In this document: piece after piece, positions 7,557-15,223 of the stretch
Layout of the letters: each line of letters opens with the position of its first letter
How positions within the stretch are numbered: position 1 is the stretch's first letter
Source of the DNA: Niastella koreensis GR20-10
GTDB lineage: Bacteria; Bacteroidota; Bacteroidia; Chitinophagales; Chitinophagaceae
Direction: 5' to 3'
Length of the DNA: 64,000 nucleotides
NCBI RefSeq assembly: GCF_000246855.1
Contig: NC_016609.1
Coordinates: 1,054,001-1,118,000 of the forward strand
The notes under the pieces: generated by a model
The model's input: only the letters and a program-made list of their open reading frames with translations
Database searches by the model: none
What the model was told of the DNA's origin: nothing
Translations under genes and position numbers: made by a program

Positions 7557-8210
7557 CTAATAACTTTCATAGAAAATAGTTGTCTCTCTTGTTTTCCGCT
7601 TCTCCCATTGTAACAACTCCAGTTCCGGTTGCGTATAAAAACCGTCTGTATATCCTACGCAAAGGTAAGCCACGAGCTTGTTGTTTTCCGGTGCTTTTAA
7701 AATGCGTTTCACCTTTTCGGCATCGAGGATGCTCACCCATCCCATGCCCAGATTCAGCGCCCGGGCCATCAGCCACAAGTTTTGAACTGCACAAACCACA
7801 CTGTAAAGCCCTGCTTCATCCATCGATGTTTGCCCCAGCACCGGTTGGGGGGAAGGTTTGTAAAAAACAGCGATATTGAGCGGCGCTTCCATAATGCCTT
7901 CCAATTTGAGGCGGGTATAAGTCGCTTGCTTTTCCGTCTCAAAAACAGGGGCTGCTTTTTCATTTTCTACCATGAAACTTTCCTTTACCTGTTGTTTAAT
8001 GCCGGGGGCTTTTATCAATACAAACTCCCACGGTTGAGAAAAGCCAACGGAAGGTGCATGGAAAGCGGCATCCAGCAACTGTTGCACCACACTGTCCTCG
8101 ACCGGTCTATCCAGAAAACGATTCCCGCGCACGTCGCGCCGGTTACAAATAATGTCGTGTAATACAGTCGCTTCTTCGGCTGTAAACAGTTTGCCATTTA
8201 ATGAATGCAT
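7557..8210 (-). CDS. bluB: BluB-like 5,6-dimethylbenzimidazole synthase / nitroreductase-fold protein
   Basis: A 217-residue protein of the nitroreductase fold. The segments RRDVRGNRF, HAPSVGFSQPWEF and the late GMGWVSIL and YLCVGY match BluB, which fragments FMNH2 to make 5,6-dimethylbenzimidazole, the lower ligand of cobalamin. The ATG at 8210 (MHSLNGKLF) is preferred to a TTG start 45 bases upstream, because the added residues are not family-like. No other cobalamin gene is in the window, so a stand-alone nitroreductase role is possible. It is convergent with the LytTR regulator, separated by 50 bases. BluB versus a generic nitroreductase is about 3 to 1 in my judgement. Confidence 0.75.
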   Translation of the reverse strand: MHSLNGKLFTAEEATVLHDIICNRRDVRGNRFLDRPVEDSVVQQLLDAAFHAPSVGFSQPWEFVLIKAPGIKQQVKESFMVENEKAAPVFETEKQATYTRLKLEGIMEAPLNIAVFYKPSPQPVLGQTSMDEAGLYSVVCAVQNLWLMARALNLGMGWVSILDAEKVKRILKAPENNKLVAYLCVGYTDGFYTQPELELLQWEKRKTRETTIFYESY

Positions 8211-8340
8211 ATAAGTATGCAAAATACCAACAATCCTCCGCTTTAGAAAGAACAACCAACTTGTATTCTATGGTAATCAGATGTTAATATGCCCTATAAT
8301 GCAGAAAACCGGAAGACAAACTTAAAAAGAGATTCTAAAC

Positions 8341-9192
8341 TTACCTGGGAAGTAACGCAGCAGGCTGTTTTCTTTTCAGTGAAGAAGGACTGAACCCATA
8401 TTGTTTTTTAAACGCCCGCGAAAAATGGGAAATGTTCTCGAAGCCAAGATCGAGATAGAGATCAACCGGGGTAACCTGCTTTGTGGTCATCAGTCTATAG
8501 GCTGTTTCAAGTCTGCGTTTTAACAGCCAGGCCTGTGCATTCATACCAAAGGTCTTTCGCATATCGCGTTGAAAGGTAGACAAACTTCGTCCAGAGAGTT
8601 CGGCAAATTTTGTAACTGGCACATTGAACCGGAAATTGCGTTCCATAAAAACGGTCAGATCTGGCTTGTGTTCTTCGGGACCATTTAGAAGCCAACTACC
8701 GAAAGCGGCATTCTGTTCCAGAAGGGCGAATGCGGCTTCCGTGAGCTTGACGGGAACCATCCTGGGGGAGAGAAAAGTATTGCTTCGCAGGTACGGATGC
8801 AGTGATTCGATCACGCCCTGCAAAGGAGCAGTTGGTTGGATCGGTACCACAGCGCCATACCGATGATCAATCGTACTTGTATCTACCGAATGTTTCAGGG
8901 CAAAGGTTAGGGTAAAGGACCGTTCGAATACGAAATAAACGATGCTGAAAGCAGCCTCACCCCGCACGGGGCGCTTTTCGCATTTCACAAGCAAATCCCG
9001 CCGGAAAAGAACTGTTTCACCCGCCCGTACCACAACATCCTCTTCGGCAGTGGTGTAACGGAGTTCGCCCGCGTACACATGGCAAAGCACGTGTTCGCGG
9101 ACGAATTCTTCGGCTGCGAAAGTTGGGACCGTACCCGTAAAGAGGAAAACATTAGGGCGGTAGAATTCCGTTTTATCCCGCAGGATGGCCAT
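8341..9192 (-). CDS. AraC-family transcriptional regulator
   Basis: A 283-residue protein with an N-terminal cupin-like sensing region (residues about 1-150, with HVYAGELRY and VVRAGETVLFRRD). A C-terminal AraC/XylS DNA-binding domain lies at about 180-275, with both helix-turn-helix motifs visible (FAELSGRSLSTFQRDMRK and LYLDLGFENISHFSRAFKK). It lies 18 bases downstream of an SDR oxidoreductase on the same strand and is probably co-transcribed with it, suggesting that it regulates that gene in response to a small molecule. This AraC plus SDR pairing recurs at 25.2-27.0 kb, with the SDR again first. Confidence 0.88.
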   Translation of the reverse strand: MAILRDKTEFYRPNVFLFTGTVPTFAAEEFVREHVLCHVYAGELRYTTAEEDVVVRAGETVLFRRDLLVKCEKRPVRGEAAFSIVYFVFERSFTLTFALKHSVDTSTIDHRYGAVVPIQPTAPLQGVIESLHPYLRSNTFLSPRMVPVKLTEAAFALLEQNAAFGSWLLNGPEEHKPDLTVFMERNFRFNVPVTKFAELSGRSLSTFQRDMRKTFGMNAQAWLLKRRLETAYRLMTTKQVTPVDLYLDLGFENISHFSRAFKKQYGFSPSSLKRKQPAALLPR

Positions 9193-9210
9193 ATCACAAA
9201 TTTAGCAAAT

Positions 9211-9933
9211 TTAATGGGCCTGGGCACTGGGCCGAATGGTTATTTCTGTGACCGCAGTATCCGCAGGCTGACTGATAGCATACACGATTGCGTTAGCGAT
9301 GGCGTCCGGGTCAAGGCTGGGGAAATTGGACGCATCGCCAAACAATGCTTTTAGCTTTTCGCTGGTGATTTCACGGGTGAAGTCGGTTGCAACAACACCG
9401 GGGTTGATGACAGTTACCCGCAGCTTGCCTGCCAGCTCTTCGCGCAGGCTGTCCATGATAGCCCGAACTGCAAACTTGGTACCGGTGTATACTCCTGTTC
9501 CGGGATAAGTTTTTAGTGCCTGAACGGATGCAATGGCAAGGATATGGCCATTATTTTGAAGCACATGCGGCAGGGCTGCCTCGATGCCATAAAGAACGCC
9601 TTTAATATTTACATCCACCATGCGGTCCCATTCATGCACCTTTCCTTCATCGAAAAACGAATTGGGCATAACGCCTGCATTGTTCACCCACACATCGATC
9701 CGGCCGAAGTGGCTAATGGCGGTTTTTGCCAGATGCTGCACTTCTTCCCTTTTTGTTACGTCTGCCGGCACGGCCACAATGTTTCCGCCGCTTTCTGCCG
9801 CAAGGGCATCCAGTTCTGTTTTGCGGCGGGCGGCGGCAACAACCCGGGCACCGAGGGAAGCCAGTTTTTTGGCAGTAGCTTTTCCGATGCCACTGCTGGC
9901 TCCGGTTATCACAATTACTTTCTCTTGTAGCAT
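9211..9933 (-). CDS. Short-chain dehydrogenase/reductase (SDR)
   Basis: A 240-residue classical SDR. It has the NAD(P)-binding motif TGASSGIGKAT near residues 10-20, an Arg in AAARRK that suggests NADPH preference, NNAG at about 86-89, a catalytic Ser in IASVQ, and YTGTK supplying the Tyr and Lys. The late PGVVATDF is typical of the family. The substrate cannot be predicted; relatives act on small aldehydes, ketones and aromatic alcohols. It leads a two-gene unit with the AraC regulator, and divergent promoters probably lie in the 205 bases between it and the forward-strand AraC gene at 10139. Confidence 0.88.
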   Translation of the reverse strand: MLQEKVIVITGASSGIGKATAKKLASLGARVVAAARRKTELDALAAESGGNIVAVPADVTKREEVQHLAKTAISHFGRIDVWVNNAGVMPNSFFDEGKVHEWDRMVDVNIKGVLYGIEAALPHVLQNNGHILAIASVQALKTYPGTGVYTGTKFAVRAIMDSLREELAGKLRVTVINPGVVATDFTREITSEKLKALFGDASNFPSLDPDAIANAIVYAISQPADTAVTEITIRPSAQAH

Positions 9934-10138
9934 ATGTTTCTTTTTTACAAAGCTACACCAGGTGGAAGGCAGCCTGTTTGACCGGATGGGTCAAATATAC
10001 TTGCTCCAAATGGTCATTAAGAACGTGATATTCAATAGATCCGGCATCAAAAAGTTCCTGCTGTTGCCGATACGCTAATAAAACTTAATTTTAAGGCAGG
10101 TAACATCACCATCCATTTAAAAATCCGTTAATGACGTC

Positions 10139-10963
10139 ATGGAGAGAAGCGAACAAAGCTACAATAATTATAAAATTCCGGTTCCTATAGCGTTTGAGAA
10201 TGTTTTTTCGCATTTCTACATTGCCGAAAACAGGACCTGCCAATCGATCACTAAGACGTTGTTGCCATCTTATCAAACAATCATGGTTTTTAGCTTTGGT
10301 GCTACTCCTTCTTTAATTTCTCAACAAGGCACAAAAATAGAAATAGAAAAATGCCTCGTCTTAGGTCCAATAAAGCAGGCATTGCTTTATACCTTGCCGG
10401 TAAACGCTGAAATACTGGTCGCTAATTTTAAAGATGATGCTTTTTATCGTTTTTTTGGAAATGCTATTTTGTCTGACCATTTGCCAATTCATCCCGACGA
10501 ATTGCTGGAAGAAAATTGTTTTACCGATTTGTGGTTCGCTTTACAAAAAATGGATAATTCAAAAGAACGCGTGGAATTTATTCTTGAATTCTGTAAACCC
10601 TATTTACGCAACCCGAATACAACTTCTCAATTATTAAGTACTGGAACAAACGAGGTTTTGAGCCCAATAAAAGAAATCGCAGAAAAAACCGGTCAAAGCG
10701 AAAGAAACATACAACTTCATCAAAAGAAACATTTTGGATATAGCGCTAAAGAAAAAAACCGTTATATAAGATTCATTAAAGCAGTTGAAACGGTTCAACG
10801 CATAGCATCCTCTTCCTCCAAAGCAGATTGGTTTGAAGTGATCGAACAATGCGGGTATTACGATCAAAGTCAGCTTATTCACGACTTCCGGCATTTTTTA
10901 AACCTGTCACCAACAAAATTCCTTAAGTTCCAGCAAGAGATCTGTCAGGCAAAGCCTGAATAA
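10139..10963 (+). CDS. AraC-family regulator with divergent N-terminal domain
   Basis: A 274-residue protein whose N-terminal half (ligand-sensing, beta-rich) resembles the DUF6597-type domain of many Bacteroidota regulators. The C-terminal region (about 165-265) carries an AraC-type HTH (IKEIAEKTGQSERNIQLHQKK, then CGYYDQSQLIHDFRHFLNLSP). The GYYDQSQLIHDF segment is the hallmark second helix-turn-helix. It is 78 bases upstream of a flavodoxin-fold oxidoreductase gene and the likely local regulator of it. Lower GC and many AAA/AAT codons compared with the right half of the window fit an accessory origin, though this is only an impression. Confidence 0.82.
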   Translation: MERSEQSYNNYKIPVPIAFENVFSHFYIAENRTCQSITKTLLPSYQTIMVFSFGATPSLISQQGTKIEIEKCLVLGPIKQALLYTLPVNAEILVANFKDDAFYRFFGNAILSDHLPIHPDELLEENCFTDLWFALQKMDNSKERVEFILEFCKPYLRNPNTTSQLLSTGTNEVLSPIKEIAEKTGQSERNIQLHQKKHFGYSAKEKNRYIRFIKAVETVQRIASSSSKADWFEVIEQCGYYDQSQLIHDFRHFLNLSPTKFLKFQQEICQAKPE

Positions 10964-11041
10964 GGGTTTTCGTTTTCTTACAATTTTACCCTGAGCGGGC
11001 ATCCTACTTTTGAATGAACAAATCAATTAAAAGTAGGTACA

Positions 11042-11617
11042 ATGAAACATCTGATTATTTATGCCCACCCCAACGGAGACAGCCTCAACAACCATCTTTT
11101 AAAGACTGTAATAGAAACTTTACAAACCGGCGATCACGAGATCGAACTGAGGGATCTGTACCAGCTCAATTTCAATCCCGTATTGTCATTGGATGATATG
11201 AACGGGCAACGGATGGGGCATGTTGCTGAAGACGTAAAAAAGGAACAGGCGTATATTTCCTGGGCAGATCATATCACACTTATTTACCCGATCTGGTGGA
11301 CTGGAATGCCCGCTATTATGAAGGGGTATATTGACCGTGTTATGAGTTACGGTTTTGCTTATCGCTACGATCAGGGCGTGCAAAAAGGGCTGTTAACAGG
11401 TAAACAGGCAATTATTATCAATACTCACGGAAAATCAACAGCAGAGTACGAGGCAAACGGGATGGGTAAAGCTCTTTCGCTTACTTCCGACAAAGGCATT
11501 TATACTTATTGTGGATTAACGATTAATCAACATTTCTTTTTTGATAGAGCCGACAGACCTTCTGGGGAAAGCGTTGGCGAGTGGATAAAACAAATTAAAT
11601 CGACCTATAAAAACTAA
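11042..11617 (+). CDS. NAD(P)H oxidoreductase with flavodoxin-like fold (MdaB/KefF type)
   Basis: A 191-residue flavoprotein of the Flavodoxin_2 family. Seen are the opening HLIIYAHPNGDSLN phosphate-binding loop, LRDLYQLNFNP, and the FMN/FAD-binding IYPIWWTGMPAIMKGYIDRV. Family members reduce quinones with NAD(P)H or sit on potassium efflux systems as regulatory subunits; no Kef channel is present here. It follows an AraC regulator and precedes a broken SRPBCC gene by six bases, so the three probably formed one operon. The role is likely quinone or electrophile detoxification. Confidence 0.85.
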   Translation: MKHLIIYAHPNGDSLNNHLLKTVIETLQTGDHEIELRDLYQLNFNPVLSLDDMNGQRMGHVAEDVKKEQAYISWADHITLIYPIWWTGMPAIMKGYIDRVMSYGFAYRYDQGVQKGLLTGKQAIIINTHGKSTAEYEANGMGKALSLTSDKGIYTYCGLTINQHFFFDRADRPSGESVGEWIKQIKSTYKN

Positions 11618-11623
11618 ACTATT

Positions 11624-11947
11624 ATGAAGAATTTTAAAGTAAAAAAGCTTTTGATATGCTTCTTATCCTTAATAATAATATTGGTGATAAGTGTGATCAT
11701 GCTGGAAAGTTTTAGCACCTATAAAGTTTCAAAAACCATTCACCTGGATGCTCCGGTAATTACTAAGAAGAGCATCACGATCAATGCTCCGATTGAAAAG
11801 GTTTGGACAATTTTTACAGATGTCCATAGGAAAATTATTTCTAAAAAAAATAGAAGCCTTCAAATCGTTGGATTTGAAGGCCCGTTTCGTCAACTATTGA
11901 GCTATAAGACGCCTGGTGATCCGTTCATTGTTTTGCGACAGCCTTAG
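11624..11947 (+). pseudogene. Truncated SRPBCC-family membrane-anchored protein
   Basis: The first 68 or so codons look like a normal SRPBCC (polyketide cyclase/START-like) protein with an N-terminal membrane anchor (residues 8-26) and the family's opening strand ITINAPIEKVWTIFTDV. Family members then continue with a Trp-containing helix and about 100 further residues. Here the frame passes instead into an A-tract and a perfect 11-bp hairpin (11856-11881), then runs antisense over the end of the neighbouring lectin gene. The last 40 or so codons are therefore not family sequence. I call it a 3'-truncated remnant broken near 11830. It lies six bases after the flavodoxin-fold reductase stop, so it was the last gene of that operon. 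Confidence 0.7.
11842..11881 (-). terminator. Rho-independent terminator of the lectin/lyase-like gene
   Basis: A perfect 11-bp stem, GCCTTCAAATC (11856-11866) and GATTTGAAGGC (11871-11881), with a GTTG loop. Read on the reverse strand it is followed by a run of T (complement of the A-tract at 11842-11850). It lies 12 bases beyond the stop of the reverse-strand gene ending at 11894. Confidence 0.9.
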
Positions 11948-13516
11948 TATATATACCCCGGCTGTCAGCCTCTTACTGTTTAATGGAACCGAATAGCTGC
12001 CTTTTTGCAAATTGGCATTCAGCAGTACCCATACCGGTCTCCCTACCATGTCGTAAAGGGTAAGGTTAGCAGGCCCATCCTGTTCAAGGTAAATGTTTAT
12101 TACGCTTGCGGCCGGAAATGGATTGGGGAAATCGATTTTTTCTTTTTTCGTTTCTGGCAATAGGGTAGCCCCTGGTTGGGCTATACGTGCACTGCTGATA
12201 TTTTCGAGCAGGAATTGCTGGTTTTCGCCGCCGTTCCAGGTAGCCTGATCAACGGCTGCATTGTTGGATGTAGAACTCCCGGCCACTTCTACCACCTTGC
12301 CGCTGTTCCTGTTTACAATACGATAATACCCGCCACCGTTATCGGTTAGTTGCCATTCATCATTCGTTGCGCTACCACCGTAAGTATATTGAATAATGGC
12401 TGCCCCGTCACTGGTAGAGGCGCTTTGTACTACCATGTCTTTACCGCTGTTGTGATTGATGATCCTGTAATAGCCGCTGCCAATACTCAGCAGTTGCCAT
12501 TCATCATTGGTATCGCTGCCGCCATAGGTATATTGAATAACCGCTGCGCTATTGCTGGTAGATGCATTTTGTACCACCAGGGCCTTACCGCTATGGCGGG
12601 GAGTTAACCGGTAATATCCGGAAAATCCACCACCACCTGTACCTGCATCTGACGGGCATTGAGAGGCACTGCTTTCTGATATACAGAAATCGGCAAAGCG
12701 TACCTGTTCATCGCGCAGGCCCGTACTGTTTTTGGACCGGTACACGCCCCATTTGGGATGATTGCGGGAAGCGCCGGTACGCCAGAGATCGATGCCACTG
12801 GTTTTGCTATAGCTAAGCAGGGTAGCGCCATCGCTTATTCTTTTCAATGTGATCTCGAAAGATCCGTTATCACTACTAACATATTTTATATAACCTTCTA
12901 CCCAGGTCCCTTTAAAAGGCGCCAGATCTACCGATACCAGTCGTCCAAGATCAACCGAGCCTGCTTCATCGCCCCCGTCATGGATCACTTCCAGAATGTT
13001 GGCCCTGGGCGTAATGGTAATAAGCGGAGAACCGGTATCGTCACCGTCTACAGCCTTGATCTGGAAGATGTGACAGAAGGAAGATCCGCCGATAAAATTG
13101 GCGTCAAGCTTAAATTTCCATCTAAAATAACCGGTCTCTCCCTGGGCCTGCTCTTCTGCACTTCCCCCGCCTTTGATCTCCATGCGAACGCGATCAAGAT
13201 TGATACAACGATCGTTATCGTCGGTAATATGGCTATGAAAAACAAATACGTTCTTCCCCAGATCTGAATCAAAGGCCTGCGTAACGTGCGGCCCGAAAGA
13301 AGTATGTATACAATCGGGGTTCTCATTGCCAAAGCCGGCTGCTGAAATTACCGGGTAGGCGCTCCCGGAACTTGCCGTGGCCGTTAACGTAGATTGTGCA
13401 TGCAGGTGAAATGACAGGCCACTAAGCAAAAGCAGCAGGCAAGCTGCCTTTTTAAATAGCGGAAAGCATGTTTTCCGGATCTTGAAAAAATGGCAATTGC
13501 AATCAAAGTAATTCAT
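11894..13516 (-). CDS. Secreted polysaccharide-lyase-like protein with ricin-type lectin repeats and T9SS tag
   Basis: About 540 residues from the ATG at 13516; a longer frame to 13603 has no signal-like start. A signal peptide (ending LHAQ) is followed by a jelly-roll-like module of about 230 residues with features I associate with heparin-lyase/alginate-lyase-like secreted enzymes (DRVRMEIKGGG, GYFRWKFKLD, HPKWGVYRSK). Next come three beta-trefoil repeats (ricin B type, each ending in YTYGGSxTNDEWQL or a variant), and a T9SS type A sorting domain (GRPVWVLL, LTAGVYILRL, C-terminal RRLIAQ). The likely role is carbohydrate binding and cleavage outside the cell; the substrate is unknown. It has its own terminator and sits between a truncated gene and a chimeric-looking gene, hinting at a rearranged insertion. 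Confidence 0.72.
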   Translation of the reverse strand: MNYFDCNCHFFKIRKTCFPLFKKAACLLLLLSGLSFHLHAQSTLTATASSGSAYPVISAAGFGNENPDCIHTSFGPHVTQAFDSDLGKNVFVFHSHITDDNDRCINLDRVRMEIKGGGSAEEQAQGETGYFRWKFKLDANFIGGSSFCHIFQIKAVDGDDTGSPLITITPRANILEVIHDGGDEAGSVDLGRLVSVDLAPFKGTWVEGYIKYVSSDNGSFEITLKRISDGATLLSYSKTSGIDLWRTGASRNHPKWGVYRSKNSTGLRDEQVRFADFCISESSASQCPSDAGTGGGGFSGYYRLTPRHSGKALVVQNASTSNSAAVIQYTYGGSDTNDEWQLLSIGSGYYRIINHNSGKDMVVQSASTSDGAAIIQYTYGGSATNDEWQLTDNGGGYYRIVNRNSGKVVEVAGSSTSNNAAVDQATWNGGENQQFLLENISSARIAQPGATLLPETKKEKIDFPNPFPAASVINIYLEQDGPANLTLYDMVGRPVWVLLNANLQKGSYSVPLNSKRLTAGVYILRLSQNNERITRRLIAQ

Positions 13517-13635
13517 TTGATAATATTTAATGATTAGAAAATAAGGAATAATGGAGTAAACTGGTGTTGTACTTTGGGATGGGAAGACCATACAGATGAA
13601 CAAAGCCGTGCAATCGTTTATTACGATACTAACTA

Positions 13636-15207
13636 ATGAATAAATTTGTAGCGAATAGGGATGTTTGTTGGCTTTTTATTCAATCTTATTGGCTCATAAT
13701 TGGCGAAGTGAGAATTTCTTCAAAACCATCTCTTTTTGAACTGCCAGCATTTCCAATAGAAACGCAGTGTTTGATTAGAAAGAGAATAGGCGACCTGAGA
13801 GAAGACCAACTGGACACCTGGTATGAAATTATAGAAAGTACCGACGAACAACAATTATTAATTGATGCTGACAATACCGGTATAATGAAAAAGAATCTTT
13901 TGCTTTGCTATGTCATGCTAATTATCACCTTGTTGTTGGTAGCAGGTACTTTTATTTACCTTTCCTTGTTCTCAACTACTGAGGAAGCATTGCGTTCCGA
14001 CAAACAGCTCACAACACTTAACGGTCCATGGAAATTTATAGCTGGAGATAATATGCAATATGCTGCATCCAACTATGATGATTCGCAATGGGAAAATATG
14101 GATCTTACTGCGCCGGCCGGAGTACATGATGACGATGTGGGGCTTTCAGGTTATTTGCCGGGTTGGACAGCCAAAGGACATTCAAACTATTCAGGTTACG
14201 CCTGGTACCGGATGAAAGTTCCAGTAAATAGTTTAATTGGAAACGATTTGGCTTTAACGGGTCCGCCAGCTGTAGACGATGCTTATCAGTTATTTGTTAA
14301 CGGGTCACTTGCAGGCCAGGCAGGTGATTTTGCTGGTACCGTTCCAATAACTTATAGTATTCAACCACGCATATTTATGTTACCTGAGAATGTAAAAAAA
14401 GAAAAGGACCTTACCATAGCTTTCAGGGTGTGGATGAGTGCAGCCAGTCTGGGCGCCGGTGCAGGCGGCATCCATATTGCCCCAACCCTTGGAGAAACAG
14501 AACATATCGAAAAGAAATACAGGTTTCAATGGGAGCAAACTATTAAGGGCTATATCGTGGAAGTTGTTTGGCCGGTGCTGTTTATTTTGCTGGCAATAAC
14601 CATGTATTGGCTGAATAAAGATAGAATACCACCACAATCATGTAAGTGGTTTATGGCGGCTTTAATTTTGTTAGGATTGATGCGACTTAATCAGGCTGTT
14701 TATGCCTGGTTTCAAATTGAGAATAGCCATCTGGGAGATATCGTAGGGCCTGTTATCCTCAAACCATTGGTGCTTGGCAGTTGGTTAATGGCCTGGCGGG
14801 AATGGTTCAACCTTCATCAGCCGAAATGGCTGCCTGGAATGATTGCACTATTCGCTTTTCTACTCATGGCAGTTCAATTGTCAGGACTTCCCTGGGTTTC
14901 ACCTTCCATCCACACAAGGTTTCAGACAATTGCAGATTATCTCAGATTGGTGCTTTTGGCGTTAATGCTTTTCATCATTTATCAGGGAATGCGTAAACAG
15001 GGCATGAAAGATCTATTGGTTTTGGTGGCCGCATTAGTGATGTTAATCGCCCTGTTTCCAAAGGAGATATCTTACCTGCATCTTATTCCAGGTATTTGGT
15101 TCCCCTATGGAGTAGGCGTAACCCGTGGTCAATTCTTTTATGTGGCTTTTGTTTTTGTTATGTATGGAGTATTGATTCAGAAAAATAGCAATAGAGCGTT
15201 CAAATAA
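13636..15207 (+). CDS. 7TM sensor-like membrane protein with galactose-binding-like periplasmic domain
   Basis: From ATG 13885 the protein is 440 residues: a signal-anchor helix, a periplasmic jelly-roll resembling GH2 sugar-binding domains (LNGPWKFIAGDN, DSQWENMDL, AWYRMKVPV, YQLFVNGS), then seven or eight transmembrane helices (about 14540-15190) and no kinase, GGDEF or other output domain. This is the layout of 7TMR-DISM-like receptors. The frame is open upstream to ATG 13636, and those 83 codons have coding-like composition (charged, balanced codon use) but no resemblance to the receptor. They may be a true N-terminal extension or the remnant of another gene fused in frame. The partner for any signalling is unknown. 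Confidence 0.65.
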   Translation: MNKFVANRDVCWLFIQSYWLIIGEVRISSKPSLFELPAFPIETQCLIRKRIGDLREDQLDTWYEIIESTDEQQLLIDADNTGIMKKNLLLCYVMLIITLLLVAGTFIYLSLFSTTEEALRSDKQLTTLNGPWKFIAGDNMQYAASNYDDSQWENMDLTAPAGVHDDDVGLSGYLPGWTAKGHSNYSGYAWYRMKVPVNSLIGNDLALTGPPAVDDAYQLFVNGSLAGQAGDFAGTVPITYSIQPRIFMLPENVKKEKDLTIAFRVWMSAASLGAGAGGIHIAPTLGETEHIEKKYRFQWEQTIKGYIVEVVWPVLFILLAITMYWLNKDRIPPQSCKWFMAALILLGLMRLNQAVYAWFQIENSHLGDIVGPVILKPLVLGSWLMAWREWFNLHQPKWLPGMIALFAFLLMAVQLSGLPWVSPSIHTRFQTIADYLRLVLLALMLFIIYQGMRKQGMKDLLVLVAALVMLIALFPKEISYLHLIPGIWFPYGVGVTRGQFFYVAFVFVMYGVLIQKNSNRAFK

Positions 15208-15223
15208 ACAACCAGCAAGGTTT

